NCBI GenBank assembly: GCA_037349105.1
Contig: JAYJMM010000113.1
Span: 434,001-498,000, forward strand
Direction of reading: 5' to 3'
DNA: 64,000 bases
Source of the DNA: Limnomonas spitsbergensis
Lineage: Eukaryota > Chlorophyta > Chlorophyceae > Chlamydomonadales
Every line of letters begins with the position of its first letter. Position 1 is the first letter of the stretch. The notes under the pieces were generated by a model. It saw only the letters and a program-made list of their open reading frames with translations, searched no databases and was not told the DNA's origin. Positions 44,390-56,500 of this stretch are shown piece after piece. The position numbers were made by a program, and so were the translations under genes.

Positions 44390-47300
44390 GGGCAATTTGC
44401 ATCAAAAGCATTCGATGGCGATCCCTACATCGAAATCATGCGGGCCTTGCCAGACAAAGAGCTTGTCTGGTGGATCCAGAAAGTCATCTGGGTGAGAATC
44501 AGGATGTCAGGTGGAATCTGCATGCTAACCTGGAGCTCCCTGATTGAGCGTAGAGGAGCTATCTGACGGATCTCACTCCTTACCTGTGACATGTAGGTGG
44601 CTGAGGGATTCACCGTCTTAGAGCACATGGGGAGGACGTACCCACAGCTCTTTGTGTACAAATGCCAGCTGTGCAATGGTGCAGGAACGGTCACCTGTCC
44701 CCACTGTGATGGCTTCAAGGTCAAAAGAGCTACATCGCATAATGGTTTGCGCCTTTCAGAGGATACCACAGTTGGAAGGTGAACAGGGGTCACATGCGCC
44801 TCGCTGGGTCAGGAATACAGGAATACAGTTTCTTCAGATATCTCATTACACATGTCCTAGTCATCTTGCAGACTATGTATTGTGGCTTTACCTGCCCGCC
44901 TTGCATGCTATGCCCAGGCTCTTAGCCACAGCTGGCAGCCAAGAGTGTGACCACTGCGGCGGCTACTGCCAATGGGATGCAGAGTCCGAGTGGCAGGGCA
45001 TGTGGAAGGATTGGGAGTCGAAGCTGGCTTACTACGACCGCAGCCTTGGCAAAGTGATGGACAATTGGTGCGCTCTTGGTTATTTCGACACCCATCACAT
45101 TTGTTCATGCTCATTGGAACGGCTGTACGCATGGAACTCCAAACAAGCAAGATCAGTAAACCCACATGCGACTGTTGCACCCTGTGTCCCTGTGTGTAGT
45201 GTGGAAGGACAGATCTCAGTTGAGATTTCATCCGGTGGCTATCCTATGCTGTGAATCATGTGCATCAGTGTTTCTTTTATTGTTTCTCCAGACTATCTTG
45301 GGGGCCCGCGGAGCGGCCACCGCAGGGCTGATGGAGACCAAGCAATGTCTGGCACTCTGGCCTACAGCGAGTGGCCTAAGCAGCTGGGCCTGCCGCACCA
45401 GGCCCCTTGGCTGTAGGCCGTGAATAATCTGAATTGCTGCTGAAGCCCCTTAACTACCGATATACATTTATTTGAATATCCATGGGAATCCTCAGTGTCA
45501 TATCACAGTCACCAATCTGCCTCCGATCGTCCATCCCTTGCCTGACCCTTACTCTGTATCAAGGTACGAGGACGTGATTAACGCGGGCAACCTGGATGAG
45601 GACACGCCTGAGGCTGAGGAGCCGCAGTTCCCCCCCTCCGTCACGGGGTACATTGCCGACCAGGACCGCGCAATAGCCAAGATGCCCCAACGCACCAAGG
45701 CGCTCATGCAGCGCTTCGGGGGTCACCCGTATGAGAACTATGACATGCTGCCATACCAGGTTAGTCCTAGGAGGCGGTGCACGCCCACTCGACCGATCAA
45801 TCCACGAGCAACACCAGTTCCTGGTTTAGGGTTGCCTGTTTCCAAAACCCTCTAACCTATGAGACGGGCCATGTGTGGCAGCCTCACATGGCCTTATCTC
45901 TCATCAGGAGGAGCATGCTGTCTGATGGCCGGATCCCTTGTTGCTTGCTCCATGCAGATCATTGATCCTACCGCGTCGCTGGAGGAGAACATCGAGCGCA
46001 TGGGCATGGACTACAACTGGCTGCCTCCCGAGCTCGACCCCACTGCGTTCCCTGAGTACTTGTTGCAGGCCAACAACCCAATCGTGCAGTTTGAGCACCA
46101 GGTGTGTGAAGCGCCTGTGAGACCACGCAAACATCATGTGCTCGTTTTATTTTTCATTACCGATACATTGTCCTGCAATTCAGCGCCCCATTTAGTAGGT
46201 AGCTGGGAGCCAGACCGAGTGCTTGGTACCACTGTTTATTATAGCTCACTTCAGCTACATCACTGCCTGCGGCCAAGTGGGCCTGGTGTAGGAAGCCCTG
46301 CTGTTCGAGCTTCCGGCCGTAGGGTGGTCAAGGTTTGGCCCCTATCGGCGCTGTAGTGGCCTTCCGGCGGCCCCCTCAGGGTGGTCTGGCGCGCACTAAA
46401 ATAATTACTGTGAAGTACAATCCTAGCGCAATGCCTTCCCCTGGATCACGTGTCTGTCGTAGGGGATCCCTCTGTGGCTCGATCCCCAAAACATTGATAT
46501 AGAGCAGACCAGAAATTTAGCAGTATACCATAATATTGCACCCACATTTGTTTCATTGCAGATCCGTATGGAATACCTGATCATGAATAACCTCGAAGCC
46601 GCCATCAAGGATCAGCCCAAGCCAGCTCGGTTCATGCCTACGGCAGGTATGTACTGCTTGGCGCTATGCAGCTGGTCCTGTTCCGCCCTGAAGACCAGCT
46701 AGCAAGCTTTTCTGTCTGAATTCCCCCTGGCCGTGTAGCTGCACTGCATCTTGCCTCCCCTGCCTTCTTCGCAGGGACTGTGGCATGCCCTGATTGCAAT
46801 GGCAGGCCCCATCACAGCCGGATCACGCCCAATATGGCCAAGATGTTCCGCATCGAGGCTCCTTTCTGGATGCGGACCCTCAACAGGATGAACGAGCTGG
46901 GCACGCTGGACGTAGCACGGAGCTCGCGGCAGGGGAGCAACCTGCAGGGAGCTCCAGGAGAGCATCAGCAGCGGCTGGCCTCGTCGAGAGGTGCGAGCAG
47001 CAGTCAGGTGCTCGATGAAGTGCCCAACCAGCCTCATGGGGACGTTGAGATCCAGGCGGCGCTGGACAGCACAGGCAACCTGTGGAACTACAACCCCAGG
47101 AACAGGTGGGTGGCTGCCTGGCTGGGTGTACTTACAGAGCGCAGCGTTATCCACTGGGGTGGGTGCACCATGCTGTGAGTGGTTGACTACCGTATTATTA
47201 AGAATGTTTCAGGAAGATATTCTGATTTCAGGAATGTTTTTCCTGTTGGAACTGTCAGAATGATGAATTGATGATGCAGCCGGTGAGCCGGAATGTTCTG

Positions 47301-48041
47301 CTGACTGACTCGGTTTCTCTATGACTTGGGCTTGCAGGGCTACGATGCAGGCGACAGGGCAAGACTACGGGCCTAGTGATCCGTTGGGATCCACTCCTCA
47401 CAGCTTAAAGCAACATGGCGTGCCTGTATCGGTGGTGAGCGCTGTAGGGGGTGCTTGTCAAACATGCTGAATTGGCTGTGTTCCCCCTACAATGATTCTG
47501 ACCAGGGGATTCTGACCATGTCATATATAGAAATATCCAGAGCTTCGCATACTTCAATGAACTGCACTCATATGCCTACTGGCCTAATCTGCTACATGGC
47601 CTCTGGATTTTTCATGAGCTAGAAATACTGGTATAGGATCTGTGTTGTTAAAATGGTTTGTTTTCCCCTCTCAGTCCAACCCCATAAGTGGATCCGGCCC
47701 AGCGGAGGCAAAGTGGATCTACCACAACCTGAATGCCGCAAAGAATCTGGCGAGGAAAGTCAGAGACGTGCGACAGCTCGGTAAGATCAGCATTAATTTG
47801 ACCTGATTCATGTTCTGTGTGCAATTTTTCCTGGCTCAGACGTGGTTCCTTTAATAGCGTGATAGCCCCGGTGAGACAGATTCACCTGCTGTGGCAACGT
47901 TGTGTATGTCTGCAATCGCCGCTCCTCCATGCCCATAAGCTGACAGGCCATATTTTTTTTCCAGGGAAAGCAGAGACACCTGCAGAGAAGGAGGCTGTCA
48001 GGGAGTGGCTGTCAAGTCGAAACAGTTTGGAAGACTTGTAA
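44390..48041 (+). CDS. Zinc-finger protein with DnaJ-type CxxCxGxG motif (5' exon missing)
   Basis: Ten exons join in phase: 44390-44491, 44597-44778, 44918-45067, 45564-45759, 45958-46101, 46562-46646, 46775-47105, 47338-47434, 47675-47780 and 47965-48041 (TAA), giving 489 residues. The start exon was not found in the 440 bp before 44390. Exon 2 carries CQLCNGAGTVTCPHCDGFKV (one CxxCxGxG and a second CxxC), exon 3 has CDHCGGYCQWD, and exon 7 has CPDCNGRPHH, so about four Cys pairs could bind zinc. Acidic loops follow (NLDEDTPEAEEPQ; GMDYNWLPPELD). Proteins with such motifs often act as chaperone-like factors in organelles. The precise family is not recognised, and the acceptor of exon 3 is the least certain. 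Two SINE-like copies sit in introns. Confidence 0.7.
45297..45460 (+). repeat. SINE-like repeat copy (family 1), intronic
   Basis: ggagcggccaccgcagggct, then gtggcctaagcagctgggcc, and a ctgaattgctgctgaagccc end. Confidence 0.6.
46235..46405 (-). repeat. SINE-like repeat copy (family 1), intronic
   Basis: ttcagctacatcactgcctg, then gtagggtggtcaaggtttgg and ggcgctgtagtggccttccg: a nearly full-length reverse copy, including the 5' part missing in most others. Confidence 0.65.
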
Positions 48042-48144
48042 CGAGAAGGTTTTGTCTCAAGTTTCCACTTTGGTTGGCCTTGCTGCTATTTTTCAGTCTT
48101 GGATAGGTATCACGAACCTGACTCCTCAATATTTAAATTAAACG

Positions 48145-50040
48145 ATGCAGCAGGGGAAAACAGTGATTATTGCCCCTGTCGATATGAATCTTGTTCCTGA
48201 TGTAGATTTGATTGTCTCTGATGGAGTGTATGGGGCAGGGGTGTATGAATTGGTGTATGGGGTAATTTGAAAATTTGAATGTGAGTGCAGCTGTTGGCCC
48301 CTTATCAGAGTGCGCCTGAGGTTTTGTCACTCGATATTTATTTCCGAAGACTTCGAGCAGATAAGGGGATGAGGCAAAGAATCCAGCATGATCCTTTGAA
48401 ATTGGACATTCCCATCGCTTGGTCTCCAAACACGCATTCGACCATCCTATCTGGCATGTTTGATCACTTCATTTTCGACAGAGGGCTGATACCAATACCG
48501 CTTGAACAGGCCTACGAACAGCAGGCACAGGTTGTTGCGTATGCTCAGACGTGCAGACAGGGCCGGGCAATGCAGCGCCAACACTCTTTCAAAAGGGTGA
48601 CGAAAGTAAGTGCTCCCTTCCCTGAAATAATATCAGGGGATCATGTTGTTTCCTTGAAACTGCTGCGTCTAATGGTCCTGAAAATCCACTGTGTTGCAGT
48701 TCTTACAAGCCATGGAGGTTTCAAAAGAATTCAGCATTCCCCTTTCTGGATCTAGCGCTTGGTTCGAAGGGCATGCACAGCCGAGGCCTACTGAACCGAC
48801 CAACCTCATTACTATCCCAGAGGAAGCCAGTCCCTGCAGCTGGGCTACTGTACAGTGGGCCATTGTGATCGGGCCATCAATCAACAAACCCAAAGAAGTG
48901 ATCACAATAACTTTCCGGGACAGCACAGATGGATCTGGAGTCTCGCTGTCAAATGTCCAGCAGGGTGAGGCGTCTTATTTACAGTGTACTGGGCCTGATA
49001 GGTTAAGCTGGGATTTCCCCCTAAAGATTTGAAGTGCTGTTTGCCAGAAGCTGTGCACTTTTGTGTACTGGTAGGTATACATTATTATATGTCAGCCTCT
49101 CTTCCTGAGAGCATGGAACTGAGCATCATGGCCATCACGTGTTCTACTGCACCCAAACTTTGGCAAGCTCCGTTCTATGGCAGGCCACACAAATATACAA
49201 TGCGCAGGAGGTGCCTCTGGGGCTACATCATCAACGCCACACCTACGCCGAGTCCTGAGGACACTGCTCCTCGCTCATGAGAGCGTGCCGCTATGGTCCC
49301 AGCCATCAGGTACATAGTGCACAGTGGCGAGAAATCATTTATACTGATGCAAAGTGGTCGCGACCATGTGACTGCACATGTTAATATTTTTTATTTGCCG
49401 TGAGGGCCCAGCCATATGTCTTCACCCTGTGATTTTTAAGCCTTGTAACTCTTTACAGCTGGGAGCAAGATGTTCATCCTGATGCTGGCGCCCAGCATGC
49501 CATTAATGGACAGCAGGAGCACAGCAGTGATACCGAAGAGGGGCCTGGTATTGAACAAGGACCACAGAGCCGTGCAGGTAAAAACTGTCAGTGAACCTAT
49601 CATTGCACTGTATTGTGGGGTTCAACCTCCCCCACAGCATGGTAGTTTTCTGGCAGGAATCCCTGGGGGGGGGCACTGGTCTATCTTGTTGTATCCTAGT
49701 CTTTTCAATGCTGGAGCTGGGTGGTGGGGCAACTCCTGTGCATCAGATGTGAGGCTCAAATGGATTTCAATTTCACAAAAAGGCTGTTCACAGCTATCTC
49801 CTCTTCATGCAAACACGGTGTGTTACTGATGTGCAGGTTGATATTACACTTACTTGCTCTGGAGTTCCCAAGTCTACCTCTCCAGTTTCTGTCAGTCATG
49901 TTCTTCCACAACTGGATCACAAGCAAACCCTGGCCACAACAGCTGCTGAAGGCTCCAACACAGAAGCAAGCAGCAACACTGGTCCATTGGTATGGTACCA
50001 AGCAGGGAAGCCTATGAAAGCTATCAGGAGACGCATCTGA
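48145..50040 (+). CDS. Unrecognised protein, six exons (373 residues)
   Basis: Exons 48145-48261, 48291-48605, 48700-48964, 49208-49309, 49459-49577 and 49837-50040 (TGA) join in phase. The first intron is only 29 nt by this model, so exons 1 and 2 need checking. It starts MQQGKTVIIAPVDMNLVP; the middle has GMFDHFIFDRGLIPIPLEQA and EQQAQVVAYAQTCRQGRAMQ; the C-terminus is Ser/Thr-rich and ends in KPMKAIRRRI. An alternative frame for exon 5 (WEQDVHPDAGAQHAINGQ) is also open but breaks the phase. No family recognised. The ATG lies 103 bp after the stop of the upstream gene on the same strand. Confidence 0.5.
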
Positions 50041-52329
50041 TGTGGACATGTTGACACTCTGACAGCGGTAGAGAAGCAAGCAAGGCTGGAGGGTGATCAC
50101 GAAGCCTGCATGTGTGTTCATGTTCCAAAACATTATCCCAACCAGTGTTCCTCTGGTGCCTGAGACGGGAATCAAGTGTCATATATCAACATATGATATA
50201 TCTCTTCTATTGTCATGCGATTTTGAACTAGGGTGCCGTGACAGTGCTTCATCAACATTCCTATATTTGGCACATGTAACTGCAATCTCAACTTAACCCA
50301 GCAACCTGAAAGCAGGACTCGCATGCGCAGACCCCTAGAGGGTACATCCCGCTGAGCAGCTTGCGCATGGCAACCTTCATCCTGCAATTTCTCTTCCTCA
50401 CTGCCTCACCCTCCTAAGTTGAAAGCCCCACCGTCTCCCTCTTGACACTCTTGTCCTGGGCCTCATGCAAAGTCAACTTAATGTGTCCCTCGAGGCTGTA
50501 AATCAGCATTCAAGCAAACAGAAGATCATTATCGTCATGAACAGAGGAGTCAGTACCGCCCTAGGTTCCATGCTGGTGTCGCTTGGTCACATGCATCCAC
50601 ATGTCGGATGCTGCAAAACAGGCAGAAAGACAGCAAGCAGGGCATGGCATATGCAGATATGCTGTTCAGCAAGGACCAAGACAGCAAGCAGTGCACAACG
50701 TATGTTGTAAAGCAGGCAGACAGACAGCAAGCTGGCAAGGAAGATGCTGCAACACAGGCAACATGACGGGCAAGCAATGCACGGCAGATGCTGCAAACAG
50801 ACTGAACTTGAAGCACATCACATTATGACATATCCCAACACCCCCTGATGCACACGCATGCTACTGGCATAGTGGCATGTCAACACTCCTGCGCTTGCCA
50901 ACGCTTGTTAGTGCACAACACGCCTCCTCCTTCCCTTCCTCTCATTGGGCCCTGCATGGGGTGGCATTGCCGCTGCATAAGGGGTCCTGTTTGTTGGTTT
51001 TGGAATGGGTATGACCTTTTGAGCGTCAGAGGAGGTTTATGAAAATACTGCAGGTCTTCAGGCAAAGCGTTTCGCTGGCGCTCCTAACGATACCTTGGCT
51101 TGTGGCAAGAGGAACACTTTATTAAGTCGCAAGACCTGTGGCAAACTGGAATAAACGCGCCATGGCAATGTCATTGTTTCCAGTTTTCCAGACTTCAAAC
51201 ACAAGCCCGGAAAACTTTCATCAGCTGCACCAGACTTCAGATTTTCTGATGTCTGGCCCCTGGTGATATCTGACAGAGGAGAGAGAAAAAAAGTGCCCCT
51301 TGGGGCGTTAGAGCAGTGAGAATAGTCTAGCGCTCTATGTGGGATGAATGGCTGTCAATCCAAGGTTGGACAGAGGAAACGTGTTGCCCAAAAAGCTCTT
51401 CTTAACCAGCCAGGTGAAGCCCTTTTAGTTTCAAGGATGGCTATCTTAAGTGATCCCACCCCGGAAGTTTGCCTGAAATACAATTCAAAAGTATGAGACC
51501 AACCAGAAGTACAAATGGTAACTGCACCACTGGCAGTACACAAACTGATGCAATGGGATACGAAGTCGAACATACCTATTGCACTCAAGGAGAACGGGAT
51601 GGGCGGCCTCGTCCTACCTCTTGGATTTTTCATCTGTGATGCCCCACTGGCTGGAGCGGATTTCCTGACCTGTGTTGGCACCTGTCGCCCGCGACATATT
51701 TTCTCCTCGGGAGTGCAAAGCAGAGTTACAACGCGGCTCCTCCACCATAGGTGGAGGGCCGCAGGCGGGCCTCGGGAGCGTGACGAACATGTTACATGTA
51801 GATCAGGCTGGGGGAGAAGATCTCCAAGCCAGGCTTCCTCGTGGGCGGTTCGCTGGGGTTGGTCCCAGGGCTGCGGTAAATGGTGAAAACTTCAGTGAGA
51901 CCAGGTTGAGAAACCAATTCGGCATGTTTCTATCCATATATCTGGAGGCTTGGTGGATGTGGAACGTATGAGAGATCCAATAACTCATGATACATACCCA
52001 GGGAGCCCAGGGACTAAAAACATATTACTACCGGTTACAACAACTGAGGGTAAATCAGACCAACCCACGCCGGTGCCCCATGAAAATCCACCTACGGATG
52101 GGAGGCGTAAGCACCCATAAAAACACCCCTCAAGTAGGACCTGGATTTTAGGCTATAGACGTCACCACTGAGGGTGTTTACCATAATTTATATTTGACCC
52201 AGTGCCACTCTACCCTGACTTATTGCATACCGGTATGGTTCTCGGCACCGTTTGTTTCAGCTGCTTAAGCTGCAATTGAGCTTCATCACGGTTTACGACT
52301 GTGGTTGCCTCATGCAGCAAGTGCTGCAG
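50041..52329. other. Intergenic, with a degenerate repeat at 50585-50800
   Basis: No gene recognised. Near 50585-50800 a unit of about 50 bp built around gacagcaagcagtgcacaac recurs three or four times with much divergence. A minus frame at 51355-51681 is open for 108 codons but has no recognisable domain. Confidence 0.4.
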
Positions 52330-52345
52330 GCTCAACGGTGGTGGC
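52258..52345 (-). repeat. SINE-like repeat fragment (family 1)
   Basis: gctgcaattgagcttcatca and then catgcagcaagtgctgca. The 5' half of the family is missing. Confidence 0.45.
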
Positions 52346-52440
52346 CCGGGCGGCGCTGGCAGCGATGGTCTTCGAGGACCAGGCGGCGGTGGCCCTGGTG
52401 AAGGTGGGCCCAGCAGGGGTGGCCGAGGCCGTTATCGGAT
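52330..52440 (+). other. Orphan coding-like exon (Ala/Val-rich, ARM-repeat-like)
   Basis: Between an acceptor (ctgcag) and a donor (gta-att) a 111-nt stretch, much GC-richer than its flanks, encodes STVVARAALAAMVFEDQAAV and VKVGPAGVAEAVIG. The helical pattern resembles one armadillo repeat. Phase does not link it to the SNF2 gene downstream. It could be an exon of an unplaced gene or a gene fragment. Confidence 0.3.
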
Positions 52441-53598
52441 GTAATTATCTCCTCCTTATACTGTAGTGGTAGTCATTTAAATAAAAGGGCAGTATGAATC
52501 CTATGCACAACATGTGGGAATTCATTATGTTGTACTACCAGTGGCATCAACAAATAAATTTTCTTGACTGCCTCTGGGCTGTAATGTTACCAAATTTTAT
52601 GACATGATGAGCCCCCATACTTCTCCTTTCTGATTCTCTCAGCCTGACCATTTCTTGAAGAAGTCTGCATCAATTCACACAAGGCGTGATGCAGGCTTCA
52701 GCACCTGATCAGGTCTTAAATGAGTAAATGCAGATGCTTATCCATGTGAAATCGCCCGTTCTGACGTATAGACCTCTGCTGCATGATGAGTATAGCTGGC
52801 CCTGCCACCTAACAGCAGTCGAGTACTGCCCCTCACATCTAAACCCCATCTCTTGATATTAAAGAACACATTATTACCAATTTTGCCTGCAATTTACTGT
52901 ATTTATATCTCTGATTCAGATGCACACGTCTAAATGAACCTTCACACTGGGCATGGAGGGTAAGTAGTGGCATAAATCTGCCTCATGATAGGAATGAAGG
53001 CAGTGCCTTCAGAGGAATAGCTGGAATCTGCTATGACAGTCTGCATGGGCTCGGACGCCGGTCAAGCAGGGGTTGGTTGAAGGTGGGAGTTGAGTCCATT
53101 GATTGGGCGATTGTCGGGCTCAATCTCTCTCGGCGCCGTTCATTGAGCTTCTGCTGGTTGCGGAGTTCCAAGTCCGCCAGGATTAAGCACTGTTTTCTTA
53201 AGGCCCAACCCATCTCCCGGAAATTCACTTTTTAAAAGTCGTCGCGCGAAGAACTTGCATGACCTCGTGTGCAAAAAACGCGAACGTACCTGATCTACCC
53301 ACATCTGACCAAATATCCGTTCATAATTAAGTAGTTGGACAAATGGAAGGCGCAACCAGGTGGGCACTCATTGATTCTGCGCCCACGTGCCACTGGCAGT
53401 GCCTGAGTTCGGTTGATACGACGTTGCGAACCCGAAATTCGTGTTCAACGACTTTGCATTGGGCTAGTGTCCAAGGCTGTCAGTCAGACAGGCAGTGGGT
53501 ATTTCAGTTACAGCAGCGGTAGCCGGAGCCAGGTTGGAACTGCTGAGAACCCAACAAGGTTTGAATTAATTTGAACACATGCCCCATGCGCCATGCAG

Positions 53599-56500
53599 GA
53601 AAGAAGTGGAAGAGGCAGTGGTTAGCTTGGGACGTGGCAAGAGGGTTGCCACGTCTCGCATTGTATATGTCAACGGCCAGCCTGTCCTGAAAGACAATAT
53701 GTGAGAGCCTCGGTACTTAGGTAGTTTAGCATGGCAGCCGTGTCTAATGCTGTAGCCAAGATGGGAGGCTTTCTCGATCCACGCCTCACGAGCATATTTT
53801 ACAATATAACCTGTCAGGATCAGCCTCGCATGCCACGGTGTGTTTAAGGGTGCCTGAGCGACATTTCAGCTACATCACGGCCGACGGCCGATTGAGCCTA
53901 GTGCAGCAAGCCCTGCTGCCAGGGCCTCTGGGCATATGTTAGTCAAAGTTTGGTTCAGATCAGCCCAGTAGTGGCTGCCCAGCAGTCACTCCATAATTTT
54001 ATGGCACGCACTTAAATAAACTCTGGTACCGTATCGTGGTCTTACGTCATTATATCTTGTGTTTCTGACTCTCAGCTCCCATTGTGGCAGGTATGATCTG
54101 GAAGACGGCGAGCCAAGCGTGTTTGCCAAGGAGCTGAACAAGGGTGAGTCGTGTGCAACTGCATGCACATTGTGCTGCGAGGGTCCAGCTCGGGAGCGAA
54201 GGACAGTGTTCACCTGCATGCAACTCATGCTGCCAGCGGCCAGGTCATGAACACCCACCGCAGGCCCACCATTTCTCTTGGTGCTCACCCAACCACCTTA
54301 TGCAGGCGCAGGGCAGCCATTATCAGGTAACTGGGACAAAGCCTTAATTAGCCACAACTGGCCGCATAAGCAGGTAGCTTATAACCAATACCAGGAATGT
54401 ATGCAGTAACTTCATAACCAGAAGTTAAACGAACTCGCGCTACTTTTCGTGGGACAAAGCCTTTATTAGCTACAACCGGCCGCTTGAGTAGCAGGGCTCA
54501 CAGCACCAGGCCATCCCGGCGGTGGGCCGGGATGTAGCTGACTTGTAGCCGAATTGTTGTTGAAAGACGCTAAAATAATCAGCGACCCAAAACCCACAGC
54601 AAACCCAGCAGACCTAATAGTAAACCACCCCCAAGCTACACCCCTCTTTCATCCTCAAGTCACAACATGCCTCCTGCCCTATCTTCCTCCTGGGGGGCAG
54701 GAGCATCATCCTCGGCCATCCTTGCCCACGGCGTAACCCTCGCTCCCCCCAAGCGCGGCGGCAAGCAAGCAGGCAAAGAGAAGCCCCAGGCAGCTACCGA
54801 GAAGGTGGTGCGCGCTGTGGACCCGCAGACCAAGGCCCGCATGGAGCACAACAACAGCGTCAGGAACGACCGTTCCTCGTCTGAGGCGGCCCGCTCCATT
54901 TACCTGAAACGCCACATTGAAAAGCTGAGGCCATTCATCACAGAGCAGGTGAGCATTTCCCTTGACCGCCCTTTGGGCCTGCAGTCCCTGCTGTCCTGTC
55001 GTCCCTGCTGTTCCTGCTCCCGCGGCACGTGTTTTGTCCCTGATCCTGATCCCGTGCGTGGAGCAAAGCAAGGCCAGGTGGCATTCGTCTGTACCCTGGT
55101 GCTCAAGTCTATGAGGTCGCCTGTGCATGGTCTCCTCCAAGACAACAACTTGTGGGGCTCTCACTCGCTCTCCTCACGCACTGACCACCTCTCGTGCGCC
55201 TGCCCTCGCTTCCCGCTCTGTCAGGTGGCTAGTGACATCCTTGCAAAGGCGGAGGCCGCTGCCGGCTCGCTTGCCAACGTGGCCGTCCCAGAGCCGGTGT
55301 CGGAGCAGCCGCCGCAGATCCTTGCCACCATGCGCGAGTACCAGCTGCAGGGCCTGGCCTGGATGGTGCGCGCATTTGATCACAGCATCAATGCTATCTT
55401 GGCGGATGAGATGGTGAGGGGGACACAGGCAGAGGGCCCAGAGGGTGGGGGGAGGGGGCGGCTTGGCAGGGCTCTGTCAATAAATGGGCATGGGGTTACA
55501 AGGTTCAGCATAGGGTTGCAAGGTTCATCATGGGGTTGCAAGGTTCAGCATGGGGTTGCAAGGTTCAGCATGGGGTTGCAAGGTTCAGCATGGGGTTGCA
55601 AGGTTCAGCATGGGGTTGCAAGGTTCAGCATGGGGTTGCAAGGTTCAGCATGGGGTTCCAAGGTTCAGCATGAGGTTGCAAGGTTCAGTATGGGGTTGCA
55701 AGGTTCAGCATGGGGTTGCAAGGTTCAGCATGGGGTTGCAAGGTTCAGCATGGGGTTGCAAGGTTCAGCATGGGGCTGCAAGGTTCAGCATGGAGCTGCA
55801 AGGTTCAGCATGGGGTTGCAAGGTTCAGCATGGGGCTGCAAGGTTCAGCATGGGGTTGCAAGGTTCAGCATGGGGTTGTAAGGTTCAGTATGGGGTTGCA
55901 AGGTTCAGTATGGGGTTGCAAGGTTCAGCATGGGGTTGCAAGGTTCAGCATGGGGCTGCAAGGTTCAGCATGGGGTTGCAAGGTTCAGCATGGGGCTGCA
56001 AGGTTCAGTATGGGGTTGCAAGGTTCAGCATGGGGCTGCAAGGTTCAGCATGGGGTTGCTAGGTTCAGCATGGGGTTGCTAGGTTCAGCATGGGGCTGCA
56101 AGGTTCAGCATGGGGTTGCAAGGTTCAGCATGGGGTTGCAAGGTTCAGCATGGGGTTGCAAGGTTCAGCATGGGGCTGCAAGGTTCAGCATGGGGCTGCA
56201 AGGTTCAGCATGGGGTTGTAAGGTTCAGTATGGGGTTGCAAGGTTCAGCATGGGGTTGCAAGGTTCAGCATGGGGTTGCAAGGTTCAGCATGGGGCTGCA
56301 AGGTTCAGCATGGGGTTGCAAGGTTCAGCATGGGGCTGCAAGGTTCAGTATGGGGTTGCAAGGTTCAGCATGGGGTTGCAAGGTTCAGCATAGGGTTGCA
56401 AGGTTCATCATGGGGGTGGAAGGTTCAGCATGGGGCTGCAGGTTCAGCATGGGGTTGCAAGGTTCAGCATGGGGTTGCAAGGTTCAGCATGGGGTTGCAA

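Noticed and set aside
44318..44390. Extending the first zinc-finger-protein exon upstream (PSIGDPHALFRRLALQ)
   Set aside because: The frame reads sensibly back to a TGA at 44318 but has neither an ATG nor an acceptor in that interval; the only AG is at 44388-44389.
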